From an uncultured Pseudomonadota bacterium (lineage in GTDB: Bacteria; Myxococcota_A; Bradymonadia; Bradymonadales; Bradymonadaceae): DNA of 64,000 nt. The stretch lies in the NCBI GenBank assembly GCA_913057905.1, contig CAJXPB010000008.1, positions 124,001 through 188,000 on the forward strand, given 5' to 3'. Shown here in pieces: positions 43,222-50,579 of the stretch; the first letter of the stretch is position 1; each line of letters begins with the position of its first letter. The translations under genes were made by a program, and so were the position numbers. Under the pieces are notes generated by a model. It was given only the letters and a program-made list of their open reading frames with translations, searched no databases and was not told the DNA's origin.

Positions 43222-43277
43222 GCTTGACTAAATGACCCTTCTTGAAAAATGTTTCAACTTGAGCCATTTATTCAATA
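43222..43277. repeat. 56-bp palindromic element, copy 2 (operator position)
   Basis: CTTGACTAAA, inner arms TTGAAA-AATG-TTTCAA and a degenerate right arm TTTATTCAA. The layout is the same as copy 1 and the inner 16 bases are identical. It lies 20 bases before the AbiEi-like start, where a repressor site would be expected. Confidence 0.78.
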
Positions 43278-43296
43278 TCTAGCTAGATGCTCCAAC

Positions 43297-43352
43297 AGTT
43301 TACTAAAATAGGGAAGTTGAAGTAGTTTTCAACTCCGGCTTTTTAGTCAACT
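43297..43352. repeat. 56-bp palindromic element, copy 3
   Basis: AGTTTACTAAA, inner arms TTGAAG-TAGT-TTTCAA, then CTCCGG and the right arm TTTAGTCAACT as in copy 1. It is 75 bases centre to centre from copy 2 and ends six bases before the stop of the neighbouring VOC gene. Confidence 0.78.
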
Positions 43353-43357
43353 TCGCC

Positions 43358-44260
43358 TCACCCCTGCGCCGCAACCTCCAGCGCCCCGACATCGATCCTC
43401 TGCATCTGCAGCAGCGCCTCGGCCACGCGCTCGCTGGTGGCGGGGTCGGTCTCCCACAGGAGTTCGGTGAGCCGCTCGGGGACGATCTGCCATCTGACGC
43501 CGAAGGTGTCCTTCAGCCAGCCGCACTGCTGGGCCTGGCCGCCGTCGGCGGTCAGCGCGTCCCAGTAGCGGTCGACCTCGGCCTGGTCGGCGCAGTTGAC
43601 GATCAGCGAGATGCCCTCGTTGAACTGGAAGTCGTGCGCGGCGTCGTCGTCCATGGCCGCCAGGCAGACCCCGCGCAGCGTGAAGTCGGCAAACATGACC
43701 GGGCCCTGGCCGTCGTCGCCTTCCTCACCGGGAGCGCGGTGGATGGAGCCGACTTCCGAGTTGTCGAAGACCTGCGTATACAGCTCGATGGCCTCGGCGG
43801 CGCGGCCGTACTGGTCGCCGACGAACATCAGACTGGGCACGATCAGCCGCTCGGGCGCCTGCGGCGTGTGCATCAGTTGCCAGGAGGCGCCGAATGCGTC
43901 CTCACACCAGCCGTAGCAGTCGCTGAACTCGTACTCCTGCAGCGGCATCATCGCCTTGCCGCCCTCCATTAGCCCCTGCCAGAGCGCCTCGGTCCCCGAG
44001 ACCGTCGGGCAGTTCACGATGAACGAGATCGACGGATTCATCTCAAAGTGCGGCCCGCCGTTAAACGCCACGAAGTCAAAGCCCTCGAGCGTGACCTCCT
44101 GCGCCATCAGCGCCCCGGCGGCCTGCCCGCTCTGCTGGGCCATCGTCTCGTTGTACTCGGTGCGCCGCCCAAGCGACGTCTCATCAAAGACCTCAAGGTA
44201 GCGCTCCACGGCCTGCTCGGCCTGATCGTCAAACCACAAATTCGGCACGATGTTCTGCAT
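43358..44260 (-). CDS. Two-domain VOC-family protein (PhnB-like)
   Basis: A 300-residue paralogue of the protein at 21178-22074, with the same two-domain layout (IVPNLWFDDQAEQAVERY, YGWCEDAFGASWQLM, IVPSLMFVGDQYGRAAEAIELY, CGWLKDTFGVRWQIVP). It sits between the AbiE-like pair and an HTH regulator. Function not established. Confidence 0.85.
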   Translation of the reverse strand: MQNIVPNLWFDDQAEQAVERYLEVFDETSLGRRTEYNETMAQQSGQAAGALMAQEVTLEGFDFVAFNGGPHFEMNPSISFIVNCPTVSGTEALWQGLMEGGKAMMPLQEYEFSDCYGWCEDAFGASWQLMHTPQAPERLIVPSLMFVGDQYGRAAEAIELYTQVFDNSEVGSIHRAPGEEGDDGQGPVMFADFTLRGVCLAAMDDDAAHDFQFNEGISLIVNCADQAEVDRYWDALTADGGQAQQCGWLKDTFGVRWQIVPERLTELLWETDPATSERVAEALLQMQRIDVGALEVAAQG

Positions 44261-44297
44261 CGGGGGGCCTCCAGCGATGGGGGTTCCAGTTTGGTTC

Positions 44298-45134
44298 TTA
44301 ACCGTCGGAAAGGTTGCTCCGTAGCCGACGCATCTCCTCGGCTACCCGGTTGAGATAGTCGTTCATTTCGAGCCCGTGTGCGTCGGCGAAGGCTCGCAAA
44401 CTTTTGGTGCGGGGAGACGTCTCTCCTTTTTCGATGCGTCGGACCTGCCGGGCGGACAGATTCGGGATGTCTTTCTGGGTGAGCCCCGCTTCGTTCCGTA
44501 GCGTACGAATGGCTTGCCCCATGAGTTCGTCACTTTTCAGGCGTTCGGCCCTGAGCTCCTCTCGCAGCTCGGGATCGATCGCTGCCCGAATGGCCTGAAG
44601 ATCGAGATGAACCCCCGGAGCTGGCCAGTGGAGGTGACTTCCGTCGTCAGCGACCTCGAAGTTCGCGAGTTCGTCTCCCGATTCTCCGCGAAGCGGCCGA
44701 AGGTCGTCGACTGAAATCTCGAGCGTGTCGAGAGCGCACGTCCTGACCAGGAGCAGTCCGTCCTGAACAGTGGCGTCTGCGATGAGTTCATCTTCTGCGC
44801 CGAGTCGCCAAGCGTTCAAGATCCGCTGGAACACCTTCGCGTCGCTGTGAACCAGTGTGTTGAGGAGCGTGCGCAATCCGGCTCGGTCGAGCATCGTCGG
44901 TGCCCAATTCGAGTCGTGCTCCTGGTCGATGAGAAGACCACGCAGGTGCTTAAGTCTGTTGGCTCGGTGAATGATATCCGAAACCTCCGGCAAGGCGAGC
45001 GCCGATGCGAGCACAAAGAGGTTTTTGATATCCTCCACGCCTTCCGCGTCCGAGTCCACGATGCGGATATCTCCGTCGGTATCCGGCGAGTCTACATCCC
45101 CCGCCATCACCAATCCGATGTCGCGCGAGTTCAT
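44298..45134 (-). CDS. DUF2442-like/XRE fusion regulator, copy 1
   Basis: A 278-residue protein. The N-terminal ~165 residues are an unassigned domain. A DUF2442-like segment follows (LANFEVADDGSHLHWPAPGVHLDLQAIRAAIDP), then an XRE helix-turn-helix at about residues 210-265 (IRTLRNEAGLTQKDIPNLSARQVRRIEKGETSP). It is over 90% identical to the protein at 48330-49178, so the duplication is recent. Here the DUF4160 partner gene is absent, and the 38-bp dyad at 45188 lies directly upstream. ATG 45134 has AAAGG nearby. Confidence 0.8.
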   Translation of the reverse strand: MNSRDIGLVMAGDVDSPDTDGDIRIVDSDAEGVEDIKNLFVLASALALPEVSDIIHRANRLKHLRGLLIDQEHDSNWAPTMLDRAGLRTLLNTLVHSDAKVFQRILNAWRLGAEDELIADATVQDGLLLVRTCALDTLEISVDDLRPLRGESGDELANFEVADDGSHLHWPAPGVHLDLQAIRAAIDPELREELRAERLKSDELMGQAIRTLRNEAGLTQKDIPNLSARQVRRIEKGETSPRTKSLRAFADAHGLEMNDYLNRVAEEMRRLRSNLSDG

Positions 45135-45187
45135 GGTGCCTTTCTCTGTCACGGTTTGCGACTCTGCACGGGAGGTTAGGCACAGAG

Positions 45188-45225
45188 CGGACATTATTCA
45201 ATATGAGCGGATTGCAAAATGTCCG
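45188..45225. promoter_or_regulatory. 38-bp dyad operator, copy 1
   Basis: CGGACATT at 45188-45195 and its inverse AATGTCCG at 45218-45225, with CAAT and GA shared in the spacer at the same places as the copy at 49497-49534. It lies 54 bases upstream of the HTH gene start. The shared site in front of both near-identical regulators suggests autoregulation. Confidence 0.65.
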
Positions 45226-45373
45226 ATCCTCGTGGGCACGAAGACAAAAGAGCGGGCCACAAACGGTGACCCGTGGGTACATCCGCCTGTGGCCCGACAT
45301 ATAACGTGCAGGCTCAAAACCCCTTGGCTCCAGTAGCCTTGGAGAGGCCTTTCGGCCTAATGATGGAGCAATG

Positions 45374-46138
45374 TCACGCGGCCTCGTGCTCTTCGAGTAC
45401 CGTCGAGACAGGGTCGTACTGATCCGACTGCGGAAAGTACCACTCTTCTGGAGTGTGTGATTTCAGATGGAGCAGAAAACGCTCCCTCACGTAGCCCGGT
45501 TCCGTGTTGTGTTGCGCAAGGTTGACTGAATAGGCGCAGTCTTCGTCCAGAAGTTTGGAAAGCGACTGGGAGTAATACTGCGGTACGAAACCCAGTTTTT
45601 GGTCCCCATCGTCGAGGATCTCGATGGCATAGGGGTCGTGTTCGTTTTCCCTGTCCCGACGCAGCCTCAATGGCGCCATCGGACTGGACTCTTTCCAGAG
45701 TTCCTTCAACCAATCCTCCAGATATCGTACACCGCGCGAGAAAAAGTGAAGCGAAATCCCATTTCCAGATTCCTCCGGAGCCGGATAAAGCTCAAAGGTG
45801 TCGGTTACACGCCGGCCGTTCGACCGGGACAAATGGTCGAAGGGTCGGAGATTCTGCGGCTCCAAACCAAGCCGCCGAGTCTGTTCTTCGTACTCGGGCC
45901 TGTTCTTGGAAAGGACGCGGTTCTCGATGAAGGCAAACAGCTCTGAGCTTTGATACTCTTTGCGCTCATCTGGAAACTGGGCCAACCCACCAAAGTCCGC
46001 CTCTCGACGCGCGAACACGGCCCCGGCTAGATACTTGAACCGATAGCCGTCTTCGTCGCAGTCAAAACGCCCAATGGTGTACCAAGTATTCTTTTGCTCA
46101 CTGTACCACCCAAGATAGAGTGTCTCTACGTGTCGCAT
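45374..46138 (-). CDS. HipA-N/HIRAN-domain protein
   Basis: A 254-residue protein. The first ~120 residues (LYLGWYSEQKNTWYTIGRF, FARREADFGGLAQFPD, SSELFAFIENRVLSKNRPEY) resemble the N-terminal part of HipA-type proteins. The C-terminal ~110 residues are a HIRAN domain (RGVRYLEDWL, PLRLRRDRENEHDPYAIEI, KLGFVPQYYSQSLSKLLDE), a module that binds DNA 3' ends in SNF2-type proteins. ATG 46138 is chosen for its GAGGAG site eight bases away. It overlaps the kinase gene by 13 bases, so the two are coupled and may form a split HipA. Confidence 0.75.
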   Translation of the reverse strand: MRHVETLYLGWYSEQKNTWYTIGRFDCDEDGYRFKYLAGAVFARREADFGGLAQFPDERKEYQSSELFAFIENRVLSKNRPEYEEQTRRLGLEPQNLRPFDHLSRSNGRRVTDTFELYPAPEESGNGISLHFFSRGVRYLEDWLKELWKESSPMAPLRLRRDRENEHDPYAIEILDDGDQKLGFVPQYYSQSLSKLLDEDCAYSVNLAQHNTEPGYVRERFLLHLKSHTPEEWYFPQSDQYDPVSTVLEEHEAA

Positions 46139-47037
46139 GATTGCCACTCCTCGTTCATGAGCTCCTCAGTTTCATCGAGAATCTGAAGAGCAAAGTTCAT
46201 GGATGGCTCAGTTAACCAGTCTCCGGGAAATGCTTCAAAGACTGCTCGTTTTTTATCTCTTGTTACCTTTTCGATTCTTTCCAGCCAGTGTTTGACCGAA
46301 TCTGCATGCCCGAGTTCAATAAGATCAGAGACCAGCCTGAAGGGACATGCGGGATCTGAGCCTTTCAGCGGGAAAATCGATCCCTGAGCGTCCCGCCTAT
46401 CAAGGTACCCACGAACGGACAACATGTCCGCACCGTTGAGAATTCTAAGGCGGCGATCGTCGTCGAGCAACCGACCTAGCGATGAAGCATGGTCGAAAGT
46501 CGGTGCCATACGATCGTTTTCATCGCCAGGTACCTGAAGAATAGCCCAATTCTCATGGTGTCTATCGGTATTCGCAATCCAACCGTCAAAAATTAGGAAG
46601 CCGACGACTTCATGGCTTGCATTCGGACTTTCCGAGTGTTGGCTGGCGTCGACGTCAGCGATTGCCTCGAAGATCCTATCGACCCGATATTCTGGATAGG
46701 CTCCTTCGACGGACGGCTCATAACCAGGATGCTGTTCCGAGAGGAGTTCGTTTCCGTGAGTTAGAGTTGCAATTCGTGGAACGAACGACCTTGATATTGT
46801 GCCTCGTGTTTCTTCGAGTGTAGCCAGCTCCACTGTTGCTGCATCAAGGTTGATGAGCCGGGCAAGCTCCGCTGTCGCCTTTTCAGCCCAATGCTCGCCA
46901 GTGTGCGGCCGAGGCCTCTTGAATAGCCAATCGTCATCTTGGAGGCTCACCCACACCTTCTCCTTCGAGCCCATGGGCTCATCATCCCGTCGCATTTCAG
47001 CGGATAATTCCTCGACGGGGTAGTAGTTCTGGGGCAT
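46126..47037 (-). CDS. HipA-like kinase domain protein
   Basis: A 303-residue protein. KVWVSLQDDDWLFKRPR is the nucleotide-binding start. The catalytic region reads GWIANTDRHHENWAIL at about residues 151-166 (N, D and H-x-x-N in place) and is followed by APTFDHASSLG near residue 177 with the metal-binding D. These match the C-terminal kinase core of HipA. The HipA N-terminal subdomain is absent and is apparently carried by the next gene. HipA kinases phosphorylate translation factors or tRNA synthetases. The target here is unknown. Confidence 0.78.
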   Translation of the reverse strand: MPQNYYPVEELSAEMRRDDEPMGSKEKVWVSLQDDDWLFKRPRPHTGEHWAEKATAELARLINLDAATVELATLEETRGTISRSFVPRIATLTHGNELLSEQHPGYEPSVEGAYPEYRVDRIFEAIADVDASQHSESPNASHEVVGFLIFDGWIANTDRHHENWAILQVPGDENDRMAPTFDHASSLGRLLDDDRRLRILNGADMLSVRGYLDRRDAQGSIFPLKGSDPACPFRLVSDLIELGHADSVKHWLERIEKVTRDKKRAVFEAFPGDWLTEPSMNFALQILDETEELMNEEWQSCDT

Positions 47038-47091
47038 GCGACTTTCAGTGGCATCGGATAGCGAAACGACTGGACTTCGACTCCTCCCGAG

Positions 47092-48096
47092 TTACTCCTC
47101 ATCGATCTGCGAAATTCGATCTCGCCGGGACTGCTCCATTTCGAGCGCTTCTTCGATGTCTGACAAGTGAAGAAACTCTTTGCCATCGAGAGCCATCGAT
47201 TTGATGGCGCGCAGTAGGACCCGCTCGATGTCGGCGTATGACATCCCGACAAACCAGTCTTCGGCAGGAACGTCTTCGAAGTCGAATTCGCGACGGACGC
47301 CGCGGAGTTTGGTCTGGAGCAGCCGTCGGACGCCGTCGACGTTAGGCAAGTCGAACACGAGGAGTTCCTCGAACCGCCGCCAGATGGCTCGATCGAGCAC
47401 GCCCTCGTGGTTCGTGGCAGCAATCAAGAGGCTTTCGCCGCGGTAACTGTCCGCCATTTGCAGAAAGGCATTGACCACTCTCCTCAGCTCGCCGTGTTCA
47501 GATGTGTCCGACCGCTCCTTGGCGATGGCATCGAATTCGTCGAAAAGGGCAACGACCGGCCATTCCTCGAAGAAGCTGAACACCTTCCGGAGGTTCGCAG
47601 ATGTCTCTCCAAGATAGGAGGAGACCACACTGTCGACCCGGATGATCGCCAAGGGTAGTGAGAGCTCGGTTGCGATGACTTCAGCAGTCAGTGTTTTCCC
47701 GCAACCCGGAGGGCCACAGAAAAGCACCTTCTGGATTGGACGGAGGCCATAGCTCGACAAGACGTCGCCGCGACGCATCTCGTGGAGGATCCGCTCGACG
47801 AGTTCCCGGTTCTCCTCGCTGAGGATGACGTCCTCAAGGTCTCGACAGGGCTCTTTCACCTCGACCAGAGGCAGTCCGCGCTCGGCATCGGTTGGCACCG
47901 CATCTTTCAACTTCTGAACTTCGGCCGAGTCTTCGCCCGAAGTTCCATAGAGTAACCGTTCAAGATCATTGGCCAGCAAATGATGCTGTTTCTGGCGCTC
48001 GTGGTGGATGACTTCCTCGGAGACATCTCGGAACGCCTCCGAGTCACCCTGTGATCCCGCCCGAATGAGCTTTCTGAGTAGTTTCCCTGACGCCAT
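47092..48096 (-). CDS. AAA-family ATPase
   Basis: A 334-residue protein. After a helical N-terminus (LLRKLIRAGSQGDSEAFRDV), the AAA module has Walker A GPPGCGKT at about residue 126, Walker B VALFDEFDAI near 183, sensor-1 LLIAATNHE and an arginine-finger region (IWRRFEE). It is close to the single-AAA proteins found next to proteases in accessory loci, but no protease is adjacent. ATG 48096 with AGGAAGAG upstream is preferred to earlier in-frame codons. It is first in the operon, 54 bases ahead of the HipA-like gene. Confidence 0.82.
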   Translation of the reverse strand: MASGKLLRKLIRAGSQGDSEAFRDVSEEVIHHERQKQHHLLANDLERLLYGTSGEDSAEVQKLKDAVPTDAERGLPLVEVKEPCRDLEDVILSEENRELVERILHEMRRGDVLSSYGLRPIQKVLFCGPPGCGKTLTAEVIATELSLPLAIIRVDSVVSSYLGETSANLRKVFSFFEEWPVVALFDEFDAIAKERSDTSEHGELRRVVNAFLQMADSYRGESLLIAATNHEGVLDRAIWRRFEELLVFDLPNVDGVRRLLQTKLRGVRREFDFEDVPAEDWFVGMSYADIERVLLRAIKSMALDGKEFLHLSDIEEALEMEQSRRDRISQIDEE

Positions 48097-48259
48097 CGGC
48101 TCTTCCTGCGGTGGACTGCCGGTTTCGTCTCTATCGTGACAGACGAAACATCCGTCCGGCAACGCCTGAATGCCCTCGATCATATGGATATTCGTAAATT
48201 CAGCGAACGTCGGACGCAATAAATTCCGCGCGCCTCTGCGACGGCTCTGATCACAGTTC

Positions 48260-48284
48260 GGCCAAACTGATCGCTGGTTTGGCC
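48260..48284. promoter_or_regulatory. Inverted repeat upstream of the AAA gene
   Basis: GGCCAAAC at 48260-48267 and GTTTGGCC at 48277-48284 form a perfect eight-base dyad around nine bases, followed on the plus strand by TTATTT. It lies 45 bases after the end of the second HTH gene and 164 bases before the AAA start. An operator for the AAA-HipA operon or a terminator are both possible. Confidence 0.45.
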
Positions 48285-48329
48285 TTATTTGAGGAGCTTC
48301 TGTGCCGCTTGGCCCATCGAGCGATAGGG

Positions 48330-49178
48330 TCAGTTTGACTCTTCCGTAGCCGGAATCTTCCTCCGAAGCCGACCCATCTCCTCGGCTACCCGGTTGAGAT
48401 AGTCGTTCATTTCGAGTCCGTGTGCCTCGGCGAAGGCCCGCAAGCTTTTGGTGCGCGGAGACGTTTCGCCTTTTTCGATGCGTCGGACCTGCCGGGCGGA
48501 CAGGTTCGGGATGTCTTTCTGGGTGAGCCCCGCGCCGTTTCGGAGCGTACGAATGGCCTGCCCCATGAGTTCGTCACTCTTCAGGCGTTCGGCCTTGAGC
48601 TCCTCTCGCAGCTCGGGATCGATCGCCGCCCGAATACCCTGAAGGTCGAGGTGAACGTCCAGCGCCGGCCAGTGGAGGTGACTTCCGTCGTCGGCGACCT
48701 CGAAGTTCGCGAGTTCGTCTCCCGATTCTCCGGGAAGCGGCCGAAGGTCGTCGACTGAAATCTCGAGCGTGTCGAGAGCGCACGTCCTGACCAGGAGCAG
48801 TCCGTCCTGAACAGTGGCGTCTGCGATGAGTTCATCTTCTGCGCCGAGTCGCCAAGCGTTCAAGATACGCTGGAACACCTTCGAGTCGCTGTGAACCAGT
48901 GTGTTGCGGAGCGTGCGCAATCCAGCTCGGTCGAGCATTGCCGGTGCCCAGTTTGAGTCGTGCCCCTGGTCGATGAGTAGACCACGCAGGTGCTTGCGTC
49001 TGTTGGCGCGGTGGATGATGTCCGAAACCTCCGGCAAAGCGAGCGCCGATGCGAGCACAAAGAGGTTGTTGATATCCTCGACACCCTCCGCGTCGGAGTC
49101 GACGAGGCGGATTTCTCCGCCGGTATCCGGCGAGTCCACATCCCCCTGTACGACTAGTCCGATATCACGTGCTGGCAT
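48330..49178 (-). CDS. DUF2442-like/XRE fusion regulator, copy 2
   Basis: A 282-residue near-duplicate of the protein at 44298-45134, with the same three parts (N-terminal unassigned domain, DUF2442-like segment GSHLHWPALDVHLDLQGIRA, XRE HTH). The C-terminal tail differs (KIPATEESN in place of SNLSDG). It starts ten bases after the DUF4160 gene, in the usual order of DUF4160-DUF2442 pairs. The pair resembles a toxin-antitoxin module, with the HTH protein as likely antitoxin and autorepressor. Confidence 0.8.
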   Translation of the reverse strand: MPARDIGLVVQGDVDSPDTGGEIRLVDSDAEGVEDINNLFVLASALALPEVSDIIHRANRRKHLRGLLIDQGHDSNWAPAMLDRAGLRTLRNTLVHSDSKVFQRILNAWRLGAEDELIADATVQDGLLLVRTCALDTLEISVDDLRPLPGESGDELANFEVADDGSHLHWPALDVHLDLQGIRAAIDPELREELKAERLKSDELMGQAIRTLRNGAGLTQKDIPNLSARQVRRIEKGETSPRTKSLRAFAEAHGLEMNDYLNRVAEEMGRLRRKIPATEESN

Positions 49179-49187
49179 GATGCTCTC

Positions 49188-49460
49188 TCAGTAGTTGACT
49201 TTCTCTTCCCATTCTTCGAGCAGCTCTTCTCGGTGCTCTACAACCGAGGTTCGGAGCACCTTTCGTGTATTGCTTGAGGGGCCGTCGAAATCATTCGGCC
49301 ATTTCACCGAGAAGGCGAGCATATTCTCCGTTGTTTCCCGGATTTCCACTCGAATCTCCCACTCACCCGTCTTCTTGACGTGAAAGTGCGGGGGCAAGTG
49401 GTCGTTTGAGTAGAAGAGGATTTCGAAACCTTCGATAGCAAATGCTTCCACTTTTCCCAC
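49188..49460 (-). CDS. DUF4160 protein
   Basis: A 90-residue protein with the family signature IEGFEILFYSNDHLPPHFHVKK, complete at both ends. DUF4160 genes are usually paired with DUF2442 genes, and some pairs are considered toxin-antitoxin candidates. Here the partner is the DUF2442-like/XRE fusion ten bases downstream. The start is GTG 49460 behind a GGGGGCGCC stretch. Confidence 0.85.
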   Translation of the reverse strand: MGKVEAFAIEGFEILFYSNDHLPPHFHVKKTGEWEIRVEIRETTENMLAFSVKWPNDFDGPSSNTRKVLRTSVVEHREELLEEWEEKVNY

Positions 49461-49496
49461 GGCGCCCCCGGTTCAGTAGTGAACATAAACGCAAAG

Positions 49497-49534
49497 CGGA
49501 CATTAGGCAATCTGAACAGAATGAAAAATGTCCT
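49497..49534. promoter_or_regulatory. 38-bp dyad operator, copy 2
   Basis: CGGACATTA...AAAATGTCC, the same length and inner spacing as the site at 45188-45225. It lies 37 bases upstream of the DUF4160-XRE operon. The flanking DNA differs between the two sites, so conservation of the dyad suggests function. Confidence 0.65.
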
Positions 49535-49601
49535 CGATCTTATTCGGCTTAGTTCTGAAAATATTTCGTTCTTCCGAAAGACTCCTCCTAATCACGACGA
49601 T

Positions 49602-50534
49602 TCAGGCGTCGGTAATCCCCTGGTATTCGGAATTCTCTGGCTCCAACAACTCCCTAAATAGCGGGCTGAGCTGACGGTATCGAAAGAAAATATCGTTTTG
49701 TTCCTCTAGGACTCCAATGTCGCCATCGTGAACGGTGAGGGAGAAACAAAAAGGAGACGTGATGTAGGTCGAAGTGTCCAGAGCGCTACGCACGAGTGGC
49801 ATTGCATTGCTCCGAACGTAGGACTCTAAATGGTCCAAGCACTTCACAAATCGGTCTGACTGGACCACCACGTCCATGCTGGTGCCTGCGCTCGTGAGAC
49901 CGCCACCGGGCGGTGCATAGTGCTCGCTGTCGATCTCCAGAAAGACGTTAATCCCGTTGCGGCGCATTTGCTGCCGCTGCGTCTTATCGAGGTCATCAAT
50001 GCTGCAAGCTAGTGTGTCGAAGGTGTCCAAACGATAATCCTCAAGAAGCTGAGGCCAGTTATTTTTGACTATCCGAAGCAGTTCTTCCTTCGCCCACGCC
50101 CCGTGTTCTTCTACGTCGATGAAGTAGGCGTCCTCTCCCTCGACCATGGCGAATAGCAAGGGCCCCGTTCGCTGCATATAGGGAGAGTCGTCTTCTGCCT
50201 CCGTGCCAAGATGAAAATGCTGGATCCCCCAGTCGGACAGCATGTGGTCCTGTCGGTCGGTGCTAGAGAGACCCTTTGATTGATGTGGCCATACCGGGCG
50301 TCCGTTCTCGAATTTTTCCTCTAACGCATTCACGCCAGGGTGGTGTTCCTCTGGAACCTCGAACTCGTTCGAAACGTGAACGTCCCGGCTTTCCGTCGGC
50401 ACCAGTCGGTTGACCAGACCGAAAAACGCAAATTTGAGATCCTGGTCGTTGTCGAATTTCGATGTGTCGAAGCCGAGCGCATCAAGGCGTTCCTTGAGCA
50501 GTTCTACCCAGTCGCTGCGAAGGTCGATCTTCAT
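49602..50534 (-). CDS. Uncharacterised companion gene downstream of the RT-nitrilase
   Basis: A 310-residue soluble protein without a recognised family name. Visible phrases include LSDWGIQHFHLGTEAED, TGPLLFAMVEGEDAYFIDVEEHGAWAKEELLRIVKNNWPQLLEDY and a Gly/Ser-rich loop PPGGGLTSAGTSMDVVV. It starts 45 bases after the RT-nitrilase stop, on the same strand, so it is probably cotranscribed. It may be an accessory of that defence gene or an independent passenger. Confidence 0.65.
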   Translation of the reverse strand: MKIDLRSDWVELLKERLDALGFDTSKFDNDQDLKFAFFGLVNRLVPTESRDVHVSNEFEVPEEHHPGVNALEEKFENGRPVWPHQSKGLSSTDRQDHMLSDWGIQHFHLGTEAEDDSPYMQRTGPLLFAMVEGEDAYFIDVEEHGAWAKEELLRIVKNNWPQLLEDYRLDTFDTLACSIDDLDKTQRQQMRRNGINVFLEIDSEHYAPPGGGLTSAGTSMDVVVQSDRFVKCLDHLESYVRSNAMPLVRSALDTSTYITSPFCFSLTVHDGDIGVLEEQNDIFFRYRQLSPLFRELLEPENSEYQGITDA

Positions 50535-50579
50535 TGAGAGCCTCGTACAAATGGGCCAAAGATCAGGGCTGACAGGCGT

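Noticed and set aside
45310..45361. tRNA-like or integration-site sequence (AGGCC-TTTC-GGCCT hairpin after a CCTTGG-rich stretch)
   Set aside because: No cloverleaf can be drawn and there is no flanking duplication; at most a short hairpin.
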